This document shows positions 1 through 8,874 of a DNA stretch of 64,000 nucleotides, one piece after another. The notes below the pieces were generated by a model. That model was not told the origin of the DNA. It worked only from the letters and a program-made list of their open reading frames with translations, and ran no database searches. Position 1 is the first letter of the stretch; each line of letters starts with the position of its first letter. A program made the position numbers and the translations under genes. The DNA lies in NCBI RefSeq assembly GCF_001957135.1, contig NZ_MPHK01000005.1:383-64382 (forward strand), in the 5' to 3' direction. This DNA comes from Shewanella sp. UCD-KL21. GTDB taxonomy: Bacteria; Pseudomonadota; Gammaproteobacteria; Enterobacterales; Shewanellaceae.

Positions 1-60
1 AAGAGTTATCAGATTTCCGAATTATTATTTACTGCGTTTGCGGTAGATAAAGCAAGAATT

Positions 61-180
61 TGCTTGGTGACAATAGCATTGTGGTACCACCTGATCCCAT
101 CCCGAACTCAGTAGTGAAACGCAATCGCGCCGATGATAGTGTGGGGTCTCCCCATGTGAAAGTAGGTCATCGCCAAGCGC
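61..180 (+). rRNA. rrf: 5S ribosomal RNA
   Basis: The sequence aligns by eye along its whole 120 nt with gammaproteobacterial 5S rRNA. It has the core CCGAACTCAG followed by AGTGAAACGC, the segment GATGATAGTGTGGGGTCTCC, and closing terminal strands (TGCTTGGTGA at the 5' end against TCGCCAAGC at the 3' end). The 60 bases before it look like the 23S-5S spacer, so the rest of the rRNA operon should lie just outside the window. Ends are set by the terminal helix and may be off by a few bases. Confidence 0.97.
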
Positions 181-208
181 CTAATTTCTCTCGTAAGAGA
201 GTCGATAA

Positions 209-237
209 AGCCCTGACTTAATAGTCAGGGCTTTTTT
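209..237 (+). terminator. Rho-independent terminator of the rRNA operon
   Basis: A stem AGCCCTGACT / AGTCAGGGCT with a short TAAT-type loop is followed by a run of six T. It lies 30 nt after the 5S rRNA and is the natural end of the rRNA operon. Confidence 0.9.
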
Positions 238-660
238 CGTTGTGGCCAAAATAAAACAAGTCCTAACGCTGACAGCTTGAGTCATCAGTTGCTACATCTC
301 ATTGCGAACTGTGAGTGGGGCGTATGGCCATTACAAAGTAGTCTCTAATTGCCAGTATAAATTCAACAACGCTTTATACCGACTTTATACCGACTTTATA
401 CAAACATGAGATGCGAAGGATTTATCCAAAGCTGAATAGCGCTTAATCTGGATTAAGAAGGCTATTGTAGTTCGCTTTTAGAGTATTAATGATCATGAGC
501 TGGCAGGTAAATCTGCATATACAATTGTTAGTGGTGTCTGTGAGTTACCTAGCTAGTACAGCTAAGGGGTTGTGGTTTCGCTGTTATTTTGGATATTGGA
601 TTAAAGCACTTATTAGCGTAGTGCTTTATATATTTTCTAATAGCGACGGAACTGTTGCTG
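238..660. other. Intergenic region between the rRNA operon and mutT
   Basis: No gene is supported here. An 81-codon open frame at 489-734 on the plus strand runs into the 3' end of mutT, has no recognisable similarity and is probably chance. A small 11-bp tandem repeat (CGACTTTATAC, about three copies, 371-401) is the only structure I see. Confidence 0.5.
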
Positions 661-1047
661 TTATGCGAGTAACTTCTCAAGGATGGGTATATTGGCTTCT
701 GGGAATTCAAAACTGGTTAGATTGGTTTTATTAACCCATTCAATTTTTTGGCCTTCAACACCACTGGCAGTGCCAGTAAAGTCTTTCACTAGGTGGATTT
801 GAAGAAGTACTTGTTTATCTGGGTAATCATGTGAAATGACCATAAAGGGTTCAGTTGTATTAACTGTTAAGTTTACTTCTTCTTTAAGCTCTCTAATTAA
901 CGCTTGTGAGACAGTTTCATTCGCTTCCACCTTACCGCCAGGGAATTCCCACTTATCGCCTTGATGTAGGTGTGCGTGTCTCTTAGCTAACAAAATTTGT
1001 TGTTGGTCATTGATAATTATGCCAACGGCAACATTGACTCTTTTCAT
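661..1047 (-). CDS. mutT: MutT, 8-oxo-dGTP diphosphatase (Nudix hydrolase)
   Basis: MutT hydrolyses 8-oxo-dGTP to the monophosphate and so prevents A:T to C:G transversions. The 128-residue protein matches the family length. The Nudix box begins at GGKVEANE and continues to RELKEEVNL; the catalytic glutamates (REL.EE) are present, while the glycine near the end of the box (EEVG in E. coli MutT) is asparagine. The N-terminus MKRVNVAVGII and the FPGGK segment are typical MutT. It is the last gene of the leftward run pilB-pilC-pilD-coaE-zapD-yacG-mutT, an order common in Shewanella and related genera. No terminator is visible downstream. Confidence 0.93.
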   Translation of the reverse strand: MKRVNVAVGIIINDQQQILLAKRHAHLHQGDKWEFPGGKVEANETVSQALIRELKEEVNLTVNTTEPFMVISHDYPDKQVLLQIHLVKDFTGTASGVEGQKIEWVNKTNLTSFEFPEANIPILEKLLA

Positions 1048-1076
1048 TAGAATGCTCGTTTGGGTAAATGAAGTAA

Positions 1077-1286
1077 TTAGTGCTTAAAGAAGTCGCCTTC
1101 GTCAAAACCTTCTGAATCTAACATTTCATGGTCAAACTCTGGCTTAACTGGAATAGCATGTTTTTCGCTGGCCCAATCGCCGAGGTCGATTAATTTGCAG
1201 CGTTCACTACAAAAAGGTTTGAATTTAGATTCTGGACTCCACTCTACTTGAGTCTGGCAGATTGGGCATTTAACTGAAATAGGCAT
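1077..1286 (-). CDS. yacG: YacG, zinc-binding DNA gyrase inhibitor
   Basis: This is a 69-residue protein with four cysteines, C7 and C10 (CPIC) and C26 and C30 (CSERC), which form the single zinc site of the YacG family. The sequence [15 protein letters not shown] after the second pair is the family signature, and the acidic C-terminus is also typical. E. coli YacG binds GyrB and blocks DNA binding by gyrase. It lies 29 bp upstream of mutT and 40 bp downstream of zapD in the same direction, the usual coaE-zapD-yacG arrangement. Confidence 0.95.
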   Translation of the reverse strand: MPISVKCPICQTQVEWSPESKFKPFCSERCKLIDLGDWASEKHAIPVKPEFDHEMLDSEGFDEGDFFKH

Positions 1287-1326
1287 AAGATTTCTCGCTG
1301 TAAAATTCTTGCTGATATTAAAGAAT

Positions 1327-2064
1327 TTAGTTGCAAGTAGCCAGTTTGAATTTTACTTTTTTGTCAGTGTGTTTTTGGTTGTCAAAATTGACAAAATGAA
1401 TGGCGTAGCGATTTTTGTGGCCGCTAATTGTAGGGTAACAACCTTCTTTGCTTTTGATTTTTACTCGAATTAGCGTCAGAGGATGGGGACTATTTCCTTG
1501 TAAGAAACCTTGCTCAGCTTCGGCGCTTCTAAATTCGGCTGTACTTCTGGTTAAATCGAGGAGTATTTTAATGGGTTCTAAAATGGGCTGATAATGTGCT
1601 ATCCAGGTTTTCAAATCTTTTTGTCTTTCACCCCATGGTTTTGATAACCAAAAATGCAGTTGCGGTAAATCGAAATTACAACAAGCACCTGGCATACCAA
1701 ATCGTTGTTTTAGTGCGGCAATAAATCTGTCTTGCTTTAAATGGCAGCCTATTCTTTCGTTGGTCTGTAGCGGTGCTTTTGCTTGAATTAGCTGATCAAT
1801 AATACGTTGGATTTGGGCTTTATTGACATGGGGCAAAGCGTGCCACTTTTCTAACAAGATAAGTTGTTTGTCGATATCTTTTAAGATGTCAGAACGATAG
1901 TCACATCGATCTGTTAGTTCTGATAATGAAAATAAGGGATAAAAGCAATGATGTTGATGATCTGATTTTGTGTGTAGCTCGAGCTGATCAGCTAAATACT
2001 CAAGGCGTAAGTAGCTTCTGGTTTTTTCGTTTAATGGTTGCTCATAAATCAGGTCATCATTCAT
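1327..2064 (-). CDS. zapD: ZapD, FtsZ-associated cell division protein
   Basis: ZapD (formerly YacF) cross-links FtsZ protofilaments and supports Z-ring assembly in the cytoplasm. The 245-residue length fits the family. The N-terminus [19 protein letters not shown] is highly characteristic, as is the [18 protein letters not shown] segment in the middle. The start codon lies inside the 3' end of coaE (8-nt overlap), so the two are likely translationally coupled. There is no signal peptide or membrane segment. Confidence 0.96.
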   Translation of the reverse strand: MNDDLIYEQPLNEKTRSYLRLEYLADQLELHTKSDHQHHCFYPLFSLSELTDRCDYRSDILKDIDKQLILLEKWHALPHVNKAQIQRIIDQLIQAKAPLQTNERIGCHLKQDRFIAALKQRFGMPGACCNFDLPQLHFWLSKPWGERQKDLKTWIAHYQPILEPIKILLDLTRSTAEFRSAEAEQGFLQGNSPHPLTLIRVKIKSKEGCYPTISGHKNRYAIHFVNFDNQKHTDKKVKFKLATCN

Positions 2065-2674
2065 TATTATTGTCTTGAGATGCTTTATCTATATATTGCT
2101 GATGTAATAACTGAACAGTTTGACGAAGTGCTTCAGGTGTCTGGGTATTATCAATGATAGCGTCAGCTTTTTGTAATCTCTGATCTCTATCTATCTGACT
2201 ATTAATTATTTGTTCAACTTGGGTTGAATCAACACCATCTCGTTTAGCTGTTCTTGCTATTTGTTCGTGTGGTGGAATATCCACCACTAAAGTTGTATTG
2301 ACTAACCTATCTAACCCATTCTCAAATAGCAAGGGTACAACCATAATTACATAAATAGACTTAGCATTTTCTACAGCTTGCAGCATCTGCTGACGGATCA
2401 TGGGGTGTAAGAGATTGTTAAGCCACAACCTCTTTTCAGGCTCATTGAATACCTTTTCTCGCAGTGCTGAGCGATCAAGTTCGCCAGTGTCGAGTATTAC
2501 ACTGGCGCCAAAATGTTGCTGGATTTGTTGTAAGCCCTCAGAGCCTTTAGCGACAACTTGGCGTGCAATGATATCGGCATCGACTAATTCGATGCCTAAA
2601 TCTGCAAACAAGTTTGCTACGGTAGTTTTACCTGAGCCAATACCACCTGTTAGGCCAACAATGAATTTACTCAT
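2057..2674 (-). CDS. coaE: CoaE, dephospho-CoA kinase
   Basis: CoaE phosphorylates dephospho-CoA at the ribose 3' hydroxyl in the last step of coenzyme A synthesis. The 205-residue protein begins with a P-loop (GLTGGIGSGKTT, about residues 7-18), followed by the DADIIARQVV segment and the lid-region residues DRDQRLQKADAIIDN near residue 165-180. Length is normal. It follows pilD by 47 bp in the same direction, a linkage widely conserved in gammaproteobacteria. Confidence 0.96.
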   Translation of the reverse strand: MSKFIVGLTGGIGSGKTTVANLFADLGIELVDADIIARQVVAKGSEGLQQIQQHFGASVILDTGELDRSALREKVFNEPEKRLWLNNLLHPMIRQQMLQAVENAKSIYVIMVVPLLFENGLDRLVNTTLVVDIPPHEQIARTAKRDGVDSTQVEQIINSQIDRDQRLQKADAIIDNTQTPEALRQTVQLLHQQYIDKASQDNNNE

Positions 2675-2705
2675 AATTATCTCTCACACAGGAGTTTAAA
2701 GCGGG

Positions 2706-2736
2706 TTACAGAGTACTTAGTTTACAGAGTACTTAG
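2706..2736. repeat. Tandem 16-bp duplication across the pilD stop codon
   Basis: The 15-base string TTACAGAGTACTTAG occurs twice, at 2706-2720 and 2722-2736. The copy nearer pilD encodes its last residues and stop codon; the other copy lies just past the stop. It is a small tandem duplication and has no obvious effect on the protein. Confidence 0.8.
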
Positions 2737-3648
2737 GTACCAGTTTATGATGTCTTGACCCCAGATGAGTGCTATCCAGCCAGCTATGGCAATATAGGGC
2801 CCAAATGGAATAGGGTTGCCTTTAGCTAACTTTTTAAAAATGATTAGGCCAATACCCACAATAGCACCCACTAAAGACGATAGTAAAATGATAAGGGGTA
2901 AATACTGCCAGCCAAGCCAAGCGCCAAATACGGCTAATAGCTTAAAGTCACCATAGCCCATGCCTTCTTTGCCGGTGGCTAATTTAAATAACCAAAATAC
3001 TGACCATAAACTTAAATAGCCTGCCGCAGCGCCAATTATGGCATCGGTGGGGCTAGTAAATACGCCATTGAGGTTAATGATTAAGCCTAACCATAAAAGA
3101 GGTAGTGTGAGTTGATCGGGCAGCAACATTTCATCTAGGTCGATGCCAGTAAGCGCAACAAGTACAAAGGTCAAAATAGACGCGAATAAAAACTGCCATG
3201 TTGGGCCAAAATGCCAAGCTAAGGTGGCAATTAGGGCTCCGGTAATAAACTCAATGATTGGGTAGCGGGGGCTAATTACCGTTTTACAACTGGCGCATTT
3301 GCCTTTAAGTAGCATCCAACCCAAAACCGGCAAATTATGCCAAGCTTTAATGCTGGTTTTACACTTGGGGCAGGCAGAATTGGGTACCACTAAATTGTAT
3401 TTTTCAGGGAAGTGGTCAATGGGTTTATTTAGCCTTTTTTCACCCACCTCTTTGACTATGTCAGGGTGATATTCTGATAAGTAATAATTACATTCAGATT
3501 GCCATTCACGTTTCATCATTACCGGAAAGCGATGGATAACAACATTTAAAAAGCTGCCAATGGTGGCAGCAAAGATAAAGCTAATAAGCATAAAGAGCCA
3601 AGGATATTGGCTCATGCTAGTGGTAAAGGTTTCTAAAAATTCGGTCAT
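2722..3648 (-). CDS. pilD: PilD, type IV prepilin leader peptidase and N-methyltransferase
   Basis: This inner-membrane aspartic protease cleaves type III signal peptides of prepilins and pseudopilins and methylates the new N-terminal phenylalanine. The 308-residue protein has the cytoplasmic domain with two CxxC pairs (CPKC and CASC) found in bifunctional enzymes, the first catalytic aspartate in GIDLDEMLLPD and the second in GMGYGDFKLLA, and about seven to eight hydrophobic segments. It is downstream of pilB and pilC. No second prepilin peptidase is seen in the MSHA locus, so this enzyme probably also processes the MSHA pilins. Confidence 0.97.
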   Translation of the reverse strand: MTEFLETFTTSMSQYPWLFMLISFIFAATIGSFLNVVIHRFPVMMKREWQSECNYYLSEYHPDIVKEVGEKRLNKPIDHFPEKYNLVVPNSACPKCKTSIKAWHNLPVLGWMLLKGKCASCKTVISPRYPIIEFITGALIATLAWHFGPTWQFLFASILTFVLVALTGIDLDEMLLPDQLTLPLLWLGLIINLNGVFTSPTDAIIGAAAGYLSLWSVFWLFKLATGKEGMGYGDFKLLAVFGAWLGWQYLPLIILLSSLVGAIVGIGLIIFKKLAKGNPIPFGPYIAIAGWIALIWGQDIINWYLSTL

Positions 3649-3679
3649 TTTATTCTTATTTTAATTTGGAAAAGGTGCA

Positions 3680-4945
3680 CTAACCAACAATATTACCCAT
3701 TTGGAAGATGGGTAGATACATACCAACAATTAGCCCGCCGACAAGTGTACCAATAACTACCATCATAATGGGTTCAATTAGACTAGATAAGCCATCGACG
3801 GCATCATCCACTTGCATTTCATAAATATTGGCTACTTTATTGAGCATATCATCCAGCCCGCCTGACTCTTCACCAATCATCACCATTTGAATTAGCATAT
3901 CAGGGAACAAACCCGTGGTGCGCATAGCGACATTCATTTGCATACCTGCCATGACTTCTTGGCGAACTTTTAGTAAGGCCTTTTTATAGACTGCGTTACC
4001 GGATGCTCCCGCAGCAGACTTTAAACCATCAATTAGGGGGACACCAGCAGAAAAAGTTGTGGCTAATGTACGTGCAAAGCGTGACATAGCTGCTTTATGT
4101 AAAATATCACCAATTACTGGGATTTTTAATAATGACTCATCAACCCGATCACGAAATGCTTGGGAGTTTCGGTGAGCACGCTTAAATAAAAATATACTAG
4201 CAATAATTCCAATAGCAAAGAAATACCAAGAACTTTGTAACCAGCGTGAAATACCGACGATGAATTGAGTAAATGCAGGAAGTTCGGCTCCAAATCCTTC
4301 AAATATACTTTCAAACTGTGGCACTACAAACAATAGTAATAAAACGGTCACAGCTACAGCTACAATTACAACAGCTGCAGGATAAAACATGGCTTTTTTA
4401 ATTTTTGATTTTAATTGCTCAGCCTTTTCACGATAGGTAGCAATTCGGTCAAATACGGCATCCAATGAGCCTGAATGCTCACCTGCTGCGACTAGATCGA
4501 CATATAAGTCATCAAAATAGATCCTATGAGGCCTTAATGCATCTGATAGTGGGATACCTGATTGAACGTCGGTGACAATCACACCGAGCAACTCACGCAC
4601 CTTGGCTTTTTCATGGCCACGACCAAGTAGCTCAATTGTTGTTACCAGCGGTACACCTGCTGCTAGCATAGTAGCGATCTGACGAGTGATCATGGCAATA
4701 TCCATTGCAGTGATCTTTTTCTCAGACTTAAATAAAGGTGCAGATTTTTTTCTAACTCCTTTAGGGGTGACGCCTTGGGCTTTTAAAACACCGCGAATTT
4801 CAGCAATACTACTGCCACGTAATTCACCTGAAGTACGTTGACCTTCACGATTGACGCCTTTCCATTCGAAGGTAAACACCTTAGGCTGGTGTTTTACACT
4901 CTTTTTCTCTCTTTGCTTTTTTCTTAGGGTTGCAGTTGCCATCAA
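3680..4945 (-). CDS. pilC: PilC, type IV pilus inner-membrane platform protein
   Basis: PilC is the polytopic platform on which the assembly ATPases act. The 421-residue protein carries two GspF/PilC domains, each with a phenylalanine- and glycine-rich helix bundle followed by membrane segments. Characteristic strings are MITRQIATMLAAGVPLV near residue 85 and MIGEESGGLDDML near residue 355. It sits between pilB and pilD with short gaps (69 and 31 bp). MshG at 52501-53718 is its MSHA counterpart. Confidence 0.97.
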   Translation of the reverse strand: MMATATLRKKQREKKSVKHQPKVFTFEWKGVNREGQRTSGELRGSSIAEIRGVLKAQGVTPKGVRKKSAPLFKSEKKITAMDIAMITRQIATMLAAGVPLVTTIELLGRGHEKAKVRELLGVIVTDVQSGIPLSDALRPHRIYFDDLYVDLVAAGEHSGSLDAVFDRIATYREKAEQLKSKIKKAMFYPAAVVIVAVAVTVLLLLFVVPQFESIFEGFGAELPAFTQFIVGISRWLQSSWYFFAIGIIASIFLFKRAHRNSQAFRDRVDESLLKIPVIGDILHKAAMSRFARTLATTFSAGVPLIDGLKSAAGASGNAVYKKALLKVRQEVMAGMQMNVAMRTTGLFPDMLIQMVMIGEESGGLDDMLNKVANIYEMQVDDAVDGLSSLIEPIMMVVIGTLVGGLIVGMYLPIFQMGNIVG

Positions 4946-5014
4946 GCAAATCCTTTTTGTTATTATTTGACAATTCTGTTGTTAAGCCGTTTTTTGTAAA
5001 ACTGCTATATTGCA

Positions 5015-6727
5015 TTAGTTAAAACTGGTAACACGATTCACTTCGGCAATGCTAGTGATGCCTTTGGTGACTTTAAGTAAGCCTGATAGTCTCAAATCGC
5101 GCATACCATTTTCTTTTGCTTGTTTTGCTATTTGCAAAGAGTTACCGCCTTCCATAATAGTCTTAGCAATCTCGTCAGTCATTTTCATGACTTCGTAAAT
5201 ACCGACACGGCCTTTATAGCCGCCAGAGCAATGCTCACAGCCAACAGGTTTATAAACCGTAAAGTTAGAATTAATGCAGTCTTCAGTAAAGCCTAAACGT
5301 TTGAGTTCTGCTTGAGGTACATCTTCTGGCGCTTTGCATTCAGGGCACAGCCTTCTTGCAAGGCGCTGAGCAATAATAAGGTTTACTGAGCTGGCAATGT
5401 TGTAACCGGGTACGCCCATATTAATTAAACGGGTTAGGGTTTCGGCAGCCGAGTTAGTATGCAGGGTCGATAACACCAAGTGACCGGTTTGGGCGGCTTT
5501 AATGGCAATTTCAGCAGTTTCTAAATCACGGATTTCACCGACCATGACCACATCAGGGTCTTGGCGTAAAAATGATCTTAACGCTGAAGCAAAGGTTAAA
5601 CCGGCTTTTAAATTAATATGGACTTGGTTAACGCCTTCTAAGTTAATCTCTACCGGATCTTCTGCGGTGGAGATATTACGCTCTTCAGTATTGAGTATAT
5701 TAAGACCAGTATAAAGGGATACGGTTTTACCTGAACCCGTAGGGCCTGTCACAAGGATCATTCCTTGAGGCTTAGCGAGCATTTGCTCATACAGTTCACG
5801 TTGGTCATCTTCGTAACCGAGTTTTTCAATACCTAATTGCGCAGAAGATGAATCCAAAATACGCATTACAATTTTTTCACCCCAAATTGTGGGCAGGGTG
5901 CTGACACGAAAATCAATGGATTTAGTCCGTGACAGTTTCATTTTTATGCGGCCATCTTGAGGAACGCGGCGCTCGGCAATATCAAGCTTTGACATCACCT
6001 TTAAGCGCGCTGATAGCCTGTTTGACAGATTAACCGGTGGCTCAGAGACTTCGTGTAAAATGCCGTCGATGCGGAAACGGATACGATAGCGTTTTTCGTA
6101 GGGCTCAAAATGTAAATCAGAGGCGCCTTTACGAATAGCATCTGTGAGAATTTTATTAATATAAATAACAATCGGCGCATCATCACTGCTTTCAGCTTCT
6201 TTTTCTTGATGCTGTTTATCGGTATCAGTTATTTCAATGCCTGCAAGTGCTTGCTCATCCATGCCGTCTAAGCTTAAGCCTGATATATCATCTTCTAGAA
6301 CTTTATCTAATGCAGTATGTAGCTTATCGTCCTCGACAATAATAGCTTCAGCATGCAAGCCTAGACTGAACTGGAAATCCTCAAGGGCGGCGATATTAGT
6401 GGGATCTGAAGTGGCAATATATAAACGATTACTGCGCTTGAATAAAGGGAGACAGCGGTGATTGGCAATGAGCTTTTTATTGAGTAAGTCTTCAGGAATA
6501 TTAGCCAAATCAAACTCGGCTAAATCTAATAGTGGTGAGCCGTATTCTTCATAACACAACTCAGCAATTGCTCTGGCCGATATGACTTTTGATTCAACTA
6601 AGGTCGTTACCAATGAATGTTTAGATTTGCGAGATTGAGTAATCGCAGAAGATACCTGTTGATCAGATAGTATCCCTTTCCGGATAAACAAGGTTGATAA
6701 ACCAAGATGTAAGCCGTTAGATGGCAT
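5015..6727 (-). CDS. pilB: PilB, type IV pilus extension ATPase
   Basis: PilB is the hexameric cytoplasmic ATPase that powers pilus extension. The 570-residue protein has an N-terminal GspE_N/MshEN-type region, a Walker A motif (GPTGSGKT, about 327-335), Asp and His boxes ([25 protein letters not shown] in part), and a zinc-binding tetracysteine set (CPECK and CEHC) near residue 455-490. The first N-terminal motif reads HLGLSTL where c-di-GMP-binding MshEN domains have RLGxxL, so binding of that nucleotide is doubtful here. It is the first gene of the leftward pilBCD run; a promoter should lie in 6728-6850 but I could not fix it. Confidence 0.97.
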   Translation of the reverse strand: MPSNGLHLGLSTLFIRKGILSDQQVSSAITQSRKSKHSLVTTLVESKVISARAIAELCYEEYGSPLLDLAEFDLANIPEDLLNKKLIANHRCLPLFKRSNRLYIATSDPTNIAALEDFQFSLGLHAEAIIVEDDKLHTALDKVLEDDISGLSLDGMDEQALAGIEITDTDKQHQEKEAESSDDAPIVIYINKILTDAIRKGASDLHFEPYEKRYRIRFRIDGILHEVSEPPVNLSNRLSARLKVMSKLDIAERRVPQDGRIKMKLSRTKSIDFRVSTLPTIWGEKIVMRILDSSSAQLGIEKLGYEDDQRELYEQMLAKPQGMILVTGPTGSGKTVSLYTGLNILNTEERNISTAEDPVEINLEGVNQVHINLKAGLTFASALRSFLRQDPDVVMVGEIRDLETAEIAIKAAQTGHLVLSTLHTNSAAETLTRLINMGVPGYNIASSVNLIIAQRLARRLCPECKAPEDVPQAELKRLGFTEDCINSNFTVYKPVGCEHCSGGYKGRVGIYEVMKMTDEIAKTIMEGGNSLQIAKQAKENGMRDLRLSGLLKVTKGITSIAEVNRVTSFN

Positions 6728-7131
6728 GGAGGCTCCAGTTGAAACTAAGTATTAAATGATAACGTCTTTTTAAGAATTTGTCATAAATTAGAAGCTTAAA
6801 AATATATCAATTTCAACACAAAATAGATATCTGTAAGAATAATTTTTTTATTACTATGGTAGGTGGATGCTCCACTGATGAATGACTTATGTTAACAATC
6901 GGTTTAAACTGCACTGTAAATAAGCTAAAAGGAACCTGTTATTAAGTAGTTGTATTCTTATAATAAATAACTTTTTGGTTAATTATGGGGATTCATATAT
7001 TAATATTTTTACAATGGATAATGTTGCTCCAGTAATGCTGGGGCAGGATGTTAATTTTGTCAAAACCTGTGAGTCAACAATGGATAATGAACTGAACTTA
7101 CAATGTTTGAATGTTCAAGGGGTGGTAGCTG
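6728..7131. other. AT-rich divergent intergenic region, pilB / ligase-like gene
   Basis: This region holds the starts of two divergent transcripts. A perfect TATAAT at 6959-6964 is the best rightward -10 element, which would give the ligase-like gene a leader of about 160 nt. Inside that leader is an open frame with a TTG start at 6975 that overlaps the ligase gene start (to 7160); it has no similarity I recognise and I do not call it a gene. Confidence 0.45.
6959..6964 (+). promoter_or_regulatory. Candidate -10 element for the ligase-like gene
   Basis: The hexamer is a perfect TATAAT, but no good -35 lies 16-18 bp upstream (the best is CTGTTA at 6936). It is supported only by sequence and by its position ahead of the gene at 7132. 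Confidence 0.3.
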
Positions 7132-8496
7132 ATGTGCATTCAATTAAAAACATATTCTAAATTGGTATTTATAAGCTTTGTATGTGTATTACTTCTTGGA
7201 ACTGTATTTGCGAATGATTTTACACGTTTTGTTGGTGTAGATAGTCAATACGACATAAAACGCATGCTGGTAGTGTTTTTTATATGTTTGTCCTCGCTTG
7301 GGCTGTGTTTCGTTAAGGAAGTTGAATTCGCCAAGGTTTCTAAAGCTACAACAGCCTTTTTAGGGCTATTTTTTTTATTAGCTATTTTTTCTGCTTTGTA
7401 CAGTAAACATCCATTTTGGAGCATGGTTGAAATTGCAAATATGGGGTTATTATTGTGTGCATTTTTTATCTTTTCTACCAGTATTAAAGCCATTAATAGA
7501 GATAAGTTTTTTTTAGGACTTTATCTCTGCGCTTTATTATTCTCTATATTTACATTTATTAAGTACATTTTATTTTTACTCTTTTCGTATGCTGATGCGC
7601 AAAGTTTTGACATTCATGGTCTAATTTCTGGCTATGTAAATGTTCGTTTTTTTAACCAATTACAAGTGATGGTAATACCGCTGCTTTTTTTTCCGTATTT
7701 TTGTCAACATTTAGCTAAGTTCAAGCGTTTTTCATTTATTATTATATCGTTGCATTGGCTCGTGTTGCTGCAAACACAAGCGCGCGGGGGCATGTTATCC
7801 CTCATCCTTGCATCTAGTTTGATCGCGTTATTTTTATCTAAACAAACTCGTCAGCAATTTATTTTAACTGTATTTAAAACAGTTACGGCTGGAGTCGCTT
7901 TATGGCTAGTATTTATCATTGCCATCCCTCATTGGCTAATGGAGAGCGCAAACTTTCAAATAAGAACGAGCAGTTCAGGGCGGGTAGATTTATGGCTTTA
8001 TATTCTAACTTATATTCCTGAAAGCCTATGGCTTGGGTATGGGCCTATGAGCTTTACATGGGCAGAAGCAAAACCGCTACCGCATGCTCATCCACATAAT
8101 TCAGTTACGCAAATATTGTACGAGTATGGTGTTATATCCTGTGTTATTTTTATGACATGGTGTGTCAGTCGGTTATACAACCGATTAGACTCTTTACGCC
8201 AGCAAACTTTTCCCGAGTTTGCCCCAATAATATTTGGTGTATTATCCGGTCTTATTTGTTCGTTATTTAGTGGTGTCGCTGTCATGCCATTTGCACAGTT
8301 AGCTTTAGTATTTTTAGTTGCCATAATGACACAGTTTGATTCTGCCCGTTTTTATCAAACTAAATTGCCTGTTCGAGCGGTGTTTTTTTTGTCAGTTACA
8401 GCTTTAAGTTACTTACTATTTTTGACATACAAAAATGAAGATCTGCTATCTGCACTTTTTCCAAGGATATGGGTGAATGGGTTGATTAGTTATTAA
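7132..8496 (+). CDS. O-antigen ligase / pilin oligosaccharyltransferase-like membrane protein (Wzy_C family)
   Basis: This 454-residue protein is almost wholly hydrophobic, with about 11-12 predicted membrane segments. It carries hallmarks of the Wzy_C superfamily (WaaL, PglL/PilO, TfpO): QARGG near residue 220, then GRVDLW, and LPHAHPHNSVTQILYEYGV near residue 320, the HxHNxxxQxxxExG pattern. Members move a lipid-linked glycan to lipid A core or to a pilin in the periplasm. The start at 7132 has a good ribosome site (AAGGGGTGG, about 9 nt upstream). It sits inside the pil cluster and converges on pilA, which ends in serine, so pilin glycosylation is my preferred inference; LPS O-antigen ligase is the alternative. 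Its base composition is visibly more AT-rich than the pil genes. Confidence 0.75.
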   Translation: MCIQLKTYSKLVFISFVCVLLLGTVFANDFTRFVGVDSQYDIKRMLVVFFICLSSLGLCFVKEVEFAKVSKATTAFLGLFFLLAIFSALYSKHPFWSMVEIANMGLLLCAFFIFSTSIKAINRDKFFLGLYLCALLFSIFTFIKYILFLLFSYADAQSFDIHGLISGYVNVRFFNQLQVMVIPLLFFPYFCQHLAKFKRFSFIIISLHWLVLLQTQARGGMLSLILASSLIALFLSKQTRQQFILTVFKTVTAGVALWLVFIIAIPHWLMESANFQIRTSSSGRVDLWLYILTYIPESLWLGYGPMSFTWAEAKPLPHAHPHNSVTQILYEYGVISCVIFMTWCVSRLYNRLDSLRQQTFPEFAPIIFGVLSGLICSLFSGVAVMPFAQLALVFLVAIMTQFDSARFYQTKLPVRAVFFLSVTALSYLLFLTYKNEDLLSALFPRIWVNGLISY

Positions 8497-8874
8497 GCGC
8501 GATATTAAATGAAGTATCAAAATTTTAGACTAGTTAAGACCTTAGTTATTTCAATCGCTGAGAGTTTTTCAGAATAATAAGAATATATAATAACGTAATG
8601 GCTAATGTGATTACATTTCAACTTTTTTGGAGGGGTTAAGGACTTTTCAGTAAGAAGTTGGTTTCGCAAATTGCTAACAAGTCGATATGGCAAATGAAAT
8701 TGAGGGTAGACTAATAGTATATTTTTAGGATGTTTTAATAAACTGTCATAAGCAGTAGAGATAACTTATAAGCTAAATCAGTAATGTTACTATTTGTAGG
8801 TTTATCTCAGGAAGATATACAAACAAAAAAGACCGCATTTTAAGCGGCCTTTTTTGTTGATAATCGACTGTAAA
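8497..8874. other. Intergenic region between convergent ligase-like gene and pilA
   Basis: Apart from the terminator at 8825-8856 I see no gene or RNA here. It is AT-rich. Confidence 0.5.
8825..8856 (-). terminator. Rho-independent terminator of pilA (possibly bidirectional)
   Basis: A stem GACCGC / GCGGCC with flanking A and T runs on both sides lies 19 bp past the pilA stop codon. It can act on either strand and so could also stop transcription from the ligase-like gene. Confidence 0.85.

Noticed and set aside
489..734. Open frame of 81 codons rightward before mutT
   Set aside because: It overlaps the mutT 3' end on the other strand, has no ribosome site of note and no recognisable family.
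6975..7160. Open frame of 61 codons ahead of the ligase-like gene
   Set aside because: It starts at TTG, overlaps the real gene start in another frame and shows no similarity. Kept only as a finding about the leader.
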